From Rhizobium sp. BK251 (lineage in GTDB: Bacteria > Pseudomonadota > Alphaproteobacteria > Rhizobiales > Rhizobiaceae), in assembly GCF_004345245.1 (NCBI RefSeq), contig NZ_SLUQ01000009.1, positions 124,001 through 188,000 of the forward strand: a DNA stretch of 64,000 bases, read 5' to 3'. The notes beneath the pieces were generated by a model. That model was not told the DNA's origin, made no database searches, and saw only the letters and a program-made list of their open reading frames with translations. A program made the position numbers and the translations under genes. Of the stretch, positions 28,501 to 35,478 are shown piece by piece (the first letter of the stretch is position 1; each line of letters starts with the position of its first letter).

Positions 28501-30471
28501 TTCGTTGAGGAAGGCGAGATCGCCGGCAGCCAGCGCCTGTTCCTTCACCTGCTCGACCATGTGGTTGTGTTCGGAGTGGAAGACATGGTGGACGGCTGAA
28601 AGGCCGATGTTCTCGTTGCCGCGTCCGTCACCAGTGATGTAGTGCGCGTCGAGCAGTTCGTCGTCGTAGACGAGCGTGCCGGCAGCAAGGCCGACGGCAT
28701 CATCGGCATCGGCGGTCAGCACCTGGCCACGGTCGTTGACCGTCTTGGCGCTGTGGGCGATGTCATCGAGGAAGGCGTGGCCGGTGCGGAGGGTCGTCGC
28801 CGGGAGCGCGACGCCGAGCCCGCCGTTCGCCGCCGGGTTGCCCTCCAGGAGCACGTCGTCCGCCGTGCCGAAGGTGTTGTCCGTGCCGAGCCCGATCACG
28901 AGCTGCGGGAAGCCGTTCGGGCCGCGGATGAACTCGCCGTAAGCGTCGACTGCGAAAAGCGGGACATTGCCGACGTCCGCATCGGTGAGTTGGAAGCCGA
29001 GCTTGGTGGCTGCCTGCTCCTTGACGTCTGCCCAGGTGGCGAGACCGCGATCACCTTCCAGAAGCTTGCCGGTGGCGAGCGGCTTGCCGTCGACGATGGC
29101 GTATTCACGCAGGAACATCTGGTGCGATGCATGCGAGGTATAGGTTTGGTTCTGGTCGACCCAGGGCGTCGTCAGGTTGTCGGCGTCCGGCGTCGTGCGC
29201 GTCAGAACCATGAAGTTCGTCCGCGGGCTCGCGGGATTGTAGAGCGGATCGTCAGGCTGCAGCGGGATGAAGACCGTGCCGCCCTGCTTGGCGACAAGGT
29301 CGAGGCCGTGGTCGAAGAACTGCCCGAACAGGGTGAACCAGGAGTTGAAGGGAGCCGAAAGCCCCTCGTCTGGCGAGACGTTCGGGATGATGACGGTGTT
29401 GCCTTCCATCTCGATGCTGTGGGTCTCGAGCAACGTGTCGAGCGCGGTCTGGGCGACCACGACTGCCGCCGATGCATCGGAGTTGGCGGCTTCTGCATCG
29501 GCTAGTGCCTGCTGCGCGCCTGCCAGGGCCTGGGCGGCACTTGTCGCCTGCGCGGCGGCGGCAGCTGCCGCGACTGCGGAGGCCGCGGCTGTCACACCGA
29601 GAGGTTCCGCGATTGCCTCAGCCCCGTCCAGCACTGCCTGGGCCTGCATGACGGCGGTGACCGCTGCGGCCTCTGCCTCCGGCTCCGGAATGCCGTCCGT
29701 CAGCAGGGCGATGAGGGTGGCTGTTGCGGCCGACACGCCGGCGGCGGCAGTTGCCACGTCTGCCTGGGCGGCGTCGTAGGCTGCCTGATCTGCAGCCGCC
29801 TGGGCTGCTGCGGCGTTCGCCTGCGATTGCGCATCGGTTGCCTGTGTCTGCGCGGCAGTCACGGCAGCCTGCAGTGCCGGGATGGAGCCCGCTGCCGTCC
29901 CGGAATTGCCGATCGCCGTTTCGAGCGCGGTCTTGGCCTGGATGATGGCGTTCAGCGCCGTATTGAGTGCGGCACCCGAATAGCCTGCATAGAGCAGCGC
30001 GGAATAGATTGCGGCGGGATTGTCGAGCGTCTGGTCGACAATCAGGTTCGAGATGATGCGCGGATCCGCGTCGACGACGCTGCCCGGCGTGCCGTAGTTG
30101 TTGTTCTGGTCGACCAGCGGGCCGCTTGCGTCGGGAATGGTTGCGTCAGGCCCGACATAGCCCGGGAACGGCATCGCGTCGTCATCCTCGTCGCGATAGC
30201 TCGGATCGGCGACATGGGGAAACGGGTTATCGGCCGCGCCCCAATGTTCGCGGCCCTCGATCAGGTTGTTGTAGCTGCCGTCGACGGTGCGCAGCCCATA
30301 GGGCGCGAGCGGATTGCTGATCGCCAGCACCGCGCCGGGCGTTCCGGCCGCCACGACATTGCCCGCTTCATCGACATAAATATCTGTCAGCGCCGTACCG
30401 GCCGAATTGGCCTCCGCGATCTTGATCTGCTTCAGGATGAAAGTGAGGTCGTGCTTGTTAATCTGTACCAT
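22507..30471 (-). CDS. Animal-type heme peroxidase fused to RTX repeats (peroxicin-like), T1SS substrate
   Basis: A 2654-aa secreted protein. An N-terminal domain (1-167) is followed by an Ala/Gln-rich coiled-coil-like insert (about 168-350), then an animal-type heme peroxidase domain (about 375-1120). Its hallmarks are FGQFFDHG with the distal His at 382-389, GDGRGNEN at 614-621, HSEHN at 632-636, YRFGHSM with the proximal His at 735-741, and NIARGRDTGIPSLNEAR ending at 835. The remaining 1500 residues hold several RTX nonapeptide blocks, other beta modules and an acidic EEPT-rich linker, ending in a KIDFSQI/LKAADF secretion-type tail. The ATG at 30471 follows GAGGAGAGG; a 50-codon upstream extension lacks homology. 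Likely an extracellular oxidising enzyme, adhesion factor or antibacterial (inference). Confidence 0.9.
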   Translation of the reverse strand: MVQINKHDLTFILKQIKIAEANSAGTALTDIYVDEAGNVVAAGTPGAVLAISNPLAPYGLRTVDGSYNNLIEGREHWGAADNPFPHVADPSYRDEDDDAMPFPGYVGPDATIPDASGPLVDQNNNYGTPGSVVDADPRIISNLIVDQTLDNPAAIYSALLYAGYSGAALNTALNAIIQAKTALETAIGNSGTAAGSIPALQAAVTAAQTQATDAQSQANAAAAQAAADQAAYDAAQADVATAAAGVSAATATLIALLTDGIPEPEAEAAAVTAVMQAQAVLDGAEAIAEPLGVTAAASAVAAAAAAAQATSAAQALAGAQQALADAEAANSDASAAVVVAQTALDTLLETHSIEMEGNTVIIPNVSPDEGLSAPFNSWFTLFGQFFDHGLDLVAKQGGTVFIPLQPDDPLYNPASPRTNFMVLTRTTPDADNLTTPWVDQNQTYTSHASHQMFLREYAIVDGKPLATGKLLEGDRGLATWADVKEQAATKLGFQLTDADVGNVPLFAVDAYGEFIRGPNGFPQLVIGLGTDNTFGTADDVLLEGNPAANGGLGVALPATTLRTGHAFLDDIAHSAKTVNDRGQVLTADADDAVGLAAGTLVYDDELLDAHYITGDGRGNENIGLSAVHHVFHSEHNHMVEQVKEQALAAGDLAFLNEWLRVDVAAIPTDPAAIAALQWDGERLFQAARFTTEMQYQHLVFEEFARKVQPDVDAFVFNPSIDINPAIFAEFAHVVYRFGHSMLREEVAATNPDGSDASLDLFEAFLNPLAFGSETIDHDAAAGAIVRGMTNQVGNEIDEFVTHVLRNQLVGIPLDLAAINIARGRDTGIPSLNEARAQFKEIASGDTQLDPYKSWVDFALNLKNPASIVNFIAAYGTHATVASATTIDAKRDAAMKLVFGDASLNETDRQDFLNGRNAYATNLGGLDLVDLWVGGLAEKKMAFGGMLGSTFSFIFELQLENLQNADRFYYLSRVQGLNFLNELENNSFAKMVLNNTDLGESGYAVPGDIFSVPDHVLYMDHAMQNAFDYEDPQQEDPFLQAISPMVERRDAAGNLINPVDNPTAVTSYIRVNTNDHVLIQGTNGADHIVAGGGDDSVWGRGGNDRIEAGYGVDKIHGGEGDDIITNNGTDIGEVDMLHGEDGNDVIHGGSGLALIFGNKGQDFIITGPDGKEAFGGEGNDFILGGDGGDFLLGNEGDDWLEAGNGFDTTAGDNSELFFNSTIIGHDVMFAGENEHDFDAESGDDIMVQGESVMRNEGMLGFDWSIHKGNSQAADSDLTTPIFTTDEQDILRDRFDAVEALSGWQKDDRLWGDNRGDLAGEGAVEGNPNLAGAEATMVGHELTQAGVNRIAGLRAVLGDWVAAASTDPAVDLETVVAFDDGNILLGGGGDDTIEGRGGNDVIDGDAWLNVRISIRDTNGVQLATVDSMAAVISLPVGHPYYAAWNGKTLQTLMLSGDINPIQLNIVREILDGEVAGNIDTAVYWDERANYSFSTGADGTLLVSHTGFDTANVPAGANNVSDGLDKLRNIERLQFDGSTLNVITGTPGNDTGATALNGTTGDDIILGLAGNDTLNGNAGNDILLGGAGNDTLNGGSGDDTYAFGLADGTDTINETSGTDRITITGGTLTGLSFSETTTGAGNDNLVIQFNGQQITVTDHFETTGEAVEFVNLDGTTYEGYVFDGDYAISTDDNGTRSAVAGVNTVLSGTTGNDELVGDTGNDLLFGNGGGDDLDGGAGDDLLVGGTGSDEMVGGLGADTMVGGADSDTYSVDDAGDVVVEIAGGGTADLVETTLAAYTLTANVENLTYTGAATFAGTGNELANRIEGGAGVDTLTGLGGNDTYVVTAGDIIVEAAGGGTDTVQSDGTYTLGAELENLTLTGNAAINGTGNALNNVINGNGGANQLFGGAGNDTIDGGDGSDLVDGGSGDDTLSGGGGNDTDTIIGGAGNDTIDVSSGNDIIVYNAAGFGADTITSFDATGGTATTQDRIDLSALGITAANFATRVLEAASGPNTILTIRDANLQTIGTIQVNGVTPGNIDASDFILATALTPIGGATTGNNTLNGGAGNDLIDGLAGNDTINGNAGNDTIIGNLGNDNINAGTGDDTIIWNANATGATDGRDTVNGGTETTLGDTFVVNGNASAEVYRIYTRAAWDAIPGNSGFNLAAQTEIVITRNGVNNTSIIAELTEIEEIRINGADPAGNGTSGNDSFELIGDFSGTHLRLNTVTIDGDAGDDIVDISALTSAHRIVFRSNGGNDTIVGTLRPQDVIELPAGTTVDEYTVTETDGVKTMTNGTHTITFVSEGMPTFEEVDGEEEDPDDDHPNDGDNGEEEEPTEEPTEEPTVPDDEDEGGVPAPVAARTVIGTTAGEVLLGASQADTILAGGGADILAGEGGDDILRGEDGDDVVTAGSGADVVSGGAGDDEIHGGDGNDMLFGNAGKDMIHGDEGNDIAEGGADDDQIWTGAGNDTVIATNGDGNDAYWGGEGSDTLDYAAATANLTVDIGSGYMQRGSVAGSGTGTDVVYGFENFVGGSGHDVITASAVANIIDGGLGDDVFRFTSAAAAQGDKIYGFQPGDKIDFSQIDADAGTAGVQHFTLAAGATLTAAGQIVVTHETIDGEELTMIRGNVDGDPEADFELALTGTHNLKAADFNGVS

Positions 30472-30855
30472 TGTCCTCTCCTCGGTGCCCTTCACGCGGC
30501 ACGCCAACGAATTGTCAAAGCTCCGCCTTCCGACCTGCGCGCCTTTCGGGCTTGGCGGACCGGCAATTCCTATTCGATCTGGACAGTTCCCCTCTCCAGC
30601 AGCATTACGCCGTGATCCCATCCTCCCTCGGACGGCATGAAGAGAAAACGGCGGATGGTCCGATGATGTTTTCGATTTTCGTCGCAGGCCGGGACCGGCC
30701 TTCCGCCGTGGGCACGATGGCCGGCGGACCGGGGACAGACTGGACCTTGGTACAGTAATCTGCCCGCCTTTCGGCCGAGGCCGGAAGGGACTTTCATTTT
30801 ACCTAATATATTGCAATCATTGGACGTTGAATCGTTGGGAGGCGACGCGCTCAGT
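30472..30855. other. Divergent intergenic region between the RTX operon and sensor kinase 1
   Basis: This 384-base gap separates the divergent peroxidase and sensor kinase genes and must contain promoters for both. A TTGACA box on the - strand (30513-30518) lies about 45 bases from the peroxidase start, without a clear -10. On the + strand TAATAT (30804-30809) is a possible -10 for the kinase gene, without a clear -35. Open frames here are short and lack recognisable domains. Confidence 0.45.
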
Positions 30856-32334
30856 ATGGTCGAAGTATCGGATATCGTGGTTCAAACCGTGAAGCGCGGG
30901 CCACCACATCCACAGGGAAGGAAAAGGACGCCACTAGGCTGGTTCAAGGCCCAGACCCTTTCCATACAATTCCTGGCCGCGAGCGGCGTTCTCATACTCT
31001 TCACGACTCTGATTGCCGGCTATCTGATCTCCGAAATCACGTCCGGAAATGCGGTCCGCAACAAGGCGGGTGCGGCCGCACTCCTGGTACAAAGCATGAC
31101 AGAGCCGATCGTGCAGGAGCTTGCGTCGGCGGATGTCCTGCCGCCGCAAGATATCGCGCAGCTAGACAGGCTGCTCGCCGACCCGTCATTCAGGCAGCGC
31201 TTCCCGCATCTCGAGATATGGAAACCGGACGGCACGGTCGCTTATTCGCTATCGAAGGAACTGATCAACCGCCGCTTCGATCCGCCGCTCGGGCTTCGTG
31301 AAGCGCTGTCCGGAGATGTGGCTGTACTCCGTGCCGACCTCAGCGCGCCGGAACATACGATGCGCAATTTCCACAACCGCTACCTTGAAATCTACAGCCC
31401 CTTGCGGGAGCACTCATCGGGCAGGATCATCGCCGTCGCCGAGATCCACGAGGCGGTTCTGGCGGACGAGGCGGCAAGGCAGCGCTGGATAAGCTGGGGT
31501 GCTGTGGCACTCGTCTCCGCCTTCCTCATGGCGGGCCTCTTCGGCATCGTGCAGCGCGGCAGCCGAACGATCGAACTGCAGAGGCAGCACCTGACTCAGC
31601 GCGCCGAGGAAGCCGAGGCGACTTCGGCGGAGATCCTGCAGCTGCGGGAACGAGCGCGGCTGGCTTCGTTGGAGCTCGCTGCCCTTAACGAGAGGTTCAT
31701 CCGCAGCATAGGTGCCGACCTGCATGACGGGCCGTCGCAGCTGATCGGATTTGCAGTCCTGCAGACCGAACAGGTGCGCACGGCCAGGAGCCCTGCCCAC
31801 CGCAGGACGGCGCTTGCTGCGCTGAAGGAGGCGCTGGACACTGCTCTCGCCGAGATACGCATGATTGCCAAAGCGCTGATCCTGCCGGAGATCGAGCATC
31901 TGGGCGCAGAGGCGATCATCGCCCGGGCGATAAAGCTGCACCAGGCGCGGACGGGCTCGAAGGTCACGTTCGAGGCGCGCAACGCGAATATCGAACTGCC
32001 GCCGGCTATCAAGACCTGCCTCTACCGATTCGTGCAGGAGGGTCTCAACAACGCATACCGGCATGCCGACGGCAACGGCCAACAGGTCCGATGTCGTATC
32101 GATGCACGGAGCATTGAGGTGTCCGTGCATGACAGTGGCCGCCAGGGCGGCGGCGTCACGGAGACCGGCAGAGGTGCCGGCATGGGCATCTACGGCTTGC
32201 GCCAACGAATAGAGAGCCTTGGAGGAAGGCTCTCCTTCGAACGCATGCTAGGTCGTGGGGCACGGCTGAAAATGAAGATCGAACTGGGGGGAGGAGTTCC
32301 GGTTGGGGACTACAACATCGCTGATCATCGTTGA
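30856..32334 (+). CDS. Sensor histidine kinase 1 (NarX/DegS-like HisKA_3 class)
   Basis: A roughly 492-aa inner-membrane kinase. Two transmembrane segments (FLAASGVLILFTTLIAGYLI and GAVALVSAFLMAGLFGIV) bracket a periplasmic sensor region of about 170 residues. After a coiled linker comes the H-box IGADLHDGPSQ with the phospho-accepting His, then a HATPase domain with N-box FVQEGLNNAYRHA and G-box GAGMGIYGLRQR. ATG at 30856 is chosen; a TTG at 30811 would add 15 residues. The adjacent response regulator starts within its last codons. It is a paralogue of the kinase at 33003. Signal unknown. Confidence 0.88.
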   Translation: MVEVSDIVVQTVKRGPPHPQGRKRTPLGWFKAQTLSIQFLAASGVLILFTTLIAGYLISEITSGNAVRNKAGAAALLVQSMTEPIVQELASADVLPPQDIAQLDRLLADPSFRQRFPHLEIWKPDGTVAYSLSKELINRRFDPPLGLREALSGDVAVLRADLSAPEHTMRNFHNRYLEIYSPLREHSSGRIIAVAEIHEAVLADEAARQRWISWGAVALVSAFLMAGLFGIVQRGSRTIELQRQHLTQRAEEAEATSAEILQLRERARLASLELAALNERFIRSIGADLHDGPSQLIGFAVLQTEQVRTARSPAHRRTALAALKEALDTALAEIRMIAKALILPEIEHLGAEAIIARAIKLHQARTGSKVTFEARNANIELPPAIKTCLYRFVQEGLNNAYRHADGNGQQVRCRIDARSIEVSVHDSGRQGGGVTETGRGAGMGIYGLRQRIESLGGRLSFERMLGRGARLKMKIELGGGVPVGDYNIADHR

Positions 32335-32950
32335 CGACCACGCGCTTTTCAGAATGGGCGTATCGAAGACACTGGCCGGAAACGAGGAGATCGAGGTCGT
32401 CGGCGAAGGCTCTACCAAGGCCGACGCGATTGCCCTTGTCGAGGAGTTCCTGCCATCCATTGCCCTGCTCGACATATCGATGCCGGGTAACGGCATCACC
32501 GCAGCGCGCGAGATTCATAGCCGCTGGCCAGCCGTGAAGGTGGTCATGCTGACGGTTTCCGAGGAGGAGGACGACGTGATGCAGGCCCTCGATGCCGGTG
32601 CCACGGGCTACATCCTCAAGGGAATTGCAGCACCCGACCTTGTCGCGGTCCTCATCGCCATAGCCCGCGGGCAGACATATCTCGATCCAAAGGCCGGCGC
32701 GTTGCTCTTCAGCGCCATGAAGGCGCAATCGAACGAACGCGGGACGTCACAGCTCGCGGATTCCCTTTCGCCAAAGGAACAGGAGATCTTTCGCTCCCTC
32801 GGCCGAGGCCTGAGCAACCGGGAAATTGCTGCCGCGATGGGAATACAGGTGCGGACCGCCAAATTCCACGTCTCCCGCATACTTGTGAAGATGAAGGCGA
32901 AGAACCGGGTCGAATTGGCGCTGCTGGCGCAGAGGCTTCTATCAAAATGA
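32303..32950 (+). CDS. Response regulator 1, NarL/LuxR family
   Basis: A 215-aa two-domain regulator. The receiver domain has the acidic pair in IIVDDHALFRMG, phospho-acceptor Asp in IALLDISMPG and the conserved Lys in YILKG. The output is a LuxR-type HTH (LSPKEQEIFRSLGRGLSNRE). The start is TTG at 32303, preceded by a very strong GGGGGGAGGAG, and lies 32 bases inside the end of the kinase gene, a sign of translational coupling and cognate pairing. The target genes are unknown; the neighbouring RTX operon is a candidate by position only. Confidence 0.92.
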   Translation: MGTTTSLIIVDDHALFRMGVSKTLAGNEEIEVVGEGSTKADAIALVEEFLPSIALLDISMPGNGITAAREIHSRWPAVKVVMLTVSEEEDDVMQALDAGATGYILKGIAAPDLVAVLIAIARGQTYLDPKAGALLFSAMKAQSNERGTSQLADSLSPKEQEIFRSLGRGLSNREIAAAMGIQVRTAKFHVSRILVKMKAKNRVELALLAQRLLSK

Positions 32951-33002
32951 ACAAGTGGGATCGCAGGCGCCTCGCGGATCGACACGACATGGAGGAACGG
33001 CC

Positions 33003-34478
33003 GTGAACAGGCGATCGGGATTTCGAAACGGAACAAGTCGCAGCCCGGCTCTCGATTCTATCTTCGGGCGGGCCACGATGCGGGACCTGCTGCTCAATCG
33101 GTTCCGCGCCCTGCGGCTGGAAATGCAGTTCATCATCATCGCATCCCTGGTCGTGGTCGCCTTGATGTTTCTGCTGGGCCTGTGGACGACCAACAGCCTT
33201 GAACGCGCTGCACTGAAGGGCGTAGGCACGGTCGGTGCGCGATATCTGCAGACGTTCGTCGCGCCCCTTATCGAGAAGGGCGACTGGCGTGACGGCATGA
33301 TTTCCACGGAAGCCAGGGACAGGCTCCAGGAATTGCTCGGCACGAGCGCGCTCGGCCAGCATGTCCGCGAAATCAAGATATGGAACAGGGATGGAAGCCT
33401 TTTTTATTCGACCTCCGGTAAATCCATCGACAGGCCGGTGATCTTCCCGGCGCTCAGGCAGGCAATCTCGGGTGAGGTCGTCGTCTCCCGCACTACGGCC
33501 GGCGAGAAGCATCCCTATGACGACGCCGAGCGCGCCGCGATGTATATCGAAGTCTATGCGCCACTCGTCCGCGATCCGTCCGGCAACGTCGTCCTCGTCG
33601 GCGAATTCTATGAACGGCCGGAATACCTTGCCGCCGAACTCGCGCCGGCCTGGAGATCGACGCTCCTGATTGTCGGCTGCGTGACGATACCGATGCTTGG
33701 CGCGCTCTATCTGGTCGTTCGACGCGGCAGCCGCCTGATCGATCGCCAGCACGAGGCCTTGCGCACAAGCCTGAAACGAGCACTCGACCTTTCGAACCAG
33801 AACAGGAAGCTGCGCCTTGGCGCCGAACACGCACGCATAGAGGCGGGCAAACTCAACGAGAAGATTCTCGACCAGATCGGCAGCGAGCTTCACGACGGGC
33901 CGGTTCAGGTCCTGACCCTTATCCAGCTAAGGCTGAGCGACGTCGTACAGCGGGAAGACCAGGCCACGGGCGCCGCCGACCGCGAAAACATCGGTAAGCT
34001 GATGCTGCTGACGGCACAGGTCCTCGAGGACCTTCGCAACATCTCGACCGGCCTCGTGCTGCCGGAACTGGAGGATCTCTCGCTGAACGATTCGATCCGC
34101 CTTGCGGTATCGCGGCACACGAACCTCGTCGGGATGCCAGTCGATGTCGAAGGCGACGTCAGCCACTCGGCCGTACTGTCGAATCTCAACATCTGCGCCT
34201 ACCGATTCGTGCAGGAGGCGCTGATCAATGCCCACCGCCACGCGCCGCAGAATCGGCTGCTTCTGCGCTACGGCAGGCAGGGGAGCCGGATCTTCATAAG
34301 TGTGGCCGACATAGGCACGTCCGCCGCGCCGATACCGCCTCGGGACCTCGCTCGGATCAAGCTCGGCAAGCTCACGCAGAAGCGGCGCATAAGCGCCTTC
34401 GGTGGGAGGATGCGCACGGTGCGGCGCAAGAACGGAACTTTCGTGATTGCATCGCTGCCGGCCGGGCAGCAGGTCTGA
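33003..34478 (+). CDS. Sensor histidine kinase 2, paralogue of kinase 1 with atypical ATP lid
   Basis: A 491-aa membrane kinase with the same architecture as kinase 1: a transmembrane helix (FIIIASLVVVALMFLLGLW), a periplasmic sensor, a second helix (LLIVGCVTIPMLGALYLVV), H-box IGSELHDGPVQ and N-box FVQEALINAHRHA. The D-box is VADIGTS, but the usual glycine-rich G-box is replaced by LGKLTQKRRISAFGGRM, so ATP binding may be weakened. The GTG at 33003 follows GGAGG at good spacing; an ATG-like start further upstream adds a Gly/Arg-rich stretch. It converges on response regulator 2, its likely partner, separated by 32 bases. Confidence 0.87.
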   Translation: MNRRSGFRNGTSRSPALDSIFGRATMRDLLLNRFRALRLEMQFIIIASLVVVALMFLLGLWTTNSLERAALKGVGTVGARYLQTFVAPLIEKGDWRDGMISTEARDRLQELLGTSALGQHVREIKIWNRDGSLFYSTSGKSIDRPVIFPALRQAISGEVVVSRTTAGEKHPYDDAERAAMYIEVYAPLVRDPSGNVVLVGEFYERPEYLAAELAPAWRSTLLIVGCVTIPMLGALYLVVRRGSRLIDRQHEALRTSLKRALDLSNQNRKLRLGAEHARIEAGKLNEKILDQIGSELHDGPVQVLTLIQLRLSDVVQREDQATGAADRENIGKLMLLTAQVLEDLRNISTGLVLPELEDLSLNDSIRLAVSRHTNLVGMPVDVEGDVSHSAVLSNLNICAYRFVQEALINAHRHAPQNRLLLRYGRQGSRIFISVADIGTSAAPIPPRDLARIKLGKLTQKRRISAFGGRMRTVRRKNGTFVIASLPAGQQV

Positions 34479-34510
34479 AGCCCTATCCTTTCGGGACGAA
34501 GGGCATCGGC

Positions 34511-35188
34511 CTAGTTGAAGCGCGCGCCCGTGTCGGCGCCGGCTGTCTCCATCGGCACATCCAGCTTCTGCGCGGCGAGGACCACTTCCAGACGGTTGCG
34601 GGCGTCGAGCTTCTGCATCAGGAGCGTCATGTAGTGCTTGACCGTCTTCTCGCTGATGTCGAGCATGCAGGCTATTTCCCGGTTGGTCTTGCCCATCATC
34701 AGGTAACGGACGATCTGTTCCTCGCGCGCGCTAAGACGCTTCTGGATGCGCGTCTTGCGCCGAAGCTCGGCTGCCTTCATCGAGAGGATGACCTTGGTCG
34801 CGAAGCCGGGAGTGATGAAGGTGTTGCCGCCATGGACGATCTTGATCGCCTCGTGCAGGTCCCTGGCGGTGCTTCCCTTCAGGACATAGCCGTTAACGCC
34901 GAGGTCAAGGACTTTGACGGCAGTCTCGATGTTCGAGGCAGCCGTGAAAACGATGATCTTCGTGGCGTTGTGGTTCCGGACGATCATCTCGATCGTTGCC
35001 ATCGTGTCGCCGGGCATGTTGAGGTCGAGGACGAGGACGTCTGGCCGTTTCTCTTCGGCGATCTTCAGCGCATCGACCGCGTTCTCGCCCTGGGCGGTGA
35101 TGAAGAGATCGTCCTTACCGGAGTAAAGACTGACAAGACCTTCAAGCAGAATCGGATGATCATCGACAAACGCAACTGATATCGGCAT
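34511..35188 (-). CDS. Response regulator 2, NarL/LuxR family
   Basis: A 225-aa response regulator. The receiver has FVDDHPILLEG, phospho-acceptor Asp in LVLDLNMPG and Lys in YVLKGSTA. The LuxR-type HTH is LSAREEQIVRYLMMGKTNRE followed by IACMLDISEKTVKHYM. It is encoded tail-to-tail with kinase 2. ATG 35188 is preceded by GAAGGG and begins the receiver; an ATG 9 codons upstream is possible. On its strand a TTGACA box lies upstream with a poor -10. Which kinase it serves is inference from position. Confidence 0.9.
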   Translation of the reverse strand: MPISVAFVDDHPILLEGLVSLYSGKDDLFITAQGENAVDALKIAEEKRPDVLVLDLNMPGDTMATIEMIVRNHNATKIIVFTAASNIETAVKVLDLGVNGYVLKGSTARDLHEAIKIVHGGNTFITPGFATKVILSMKAAELRRKTRIQKRLSAREEQIVRYLMMGKTNREIACMLDISEKTVKHYMTLLMQKLDARNRLEVVLAAQKLDVPMETAGADTGARFN

Positions 35189-35478
35189 GCACTCGACCCT
35201 TCCCCCAGTTTTCACCTAAGCTAATATATGGGTTGAGGATGTCAAAGCCGCTCATTAGCAATCAGTTAAGTCTTAAGGCGTAGACGAGGCCTAGATATTC
35301 TACCTGTGATATAGGATTTCCGCCCGTTTTGGCCGTATTTCATACTGTCGCGATAGTTTCTGCCTTTTGGTGCTACTCTTGATTGAGCATGGAGGGCTGC
35401 ACGGGGGTGTGGTCGGCGCGGCAAAGACTGCCTGTGGTCTTGAGACCATGCAGGGAACTTGGTAGCCGGACTGGTAGC

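Noticed and set aside
34479-34510. Small hairpin between the convergent kinase 2 and response regulator 2 genes as terminator
   Set aside because: Only a 5-bp stem (GCCCT/AGGGC) with a long loop and no T-run, too weak to call.
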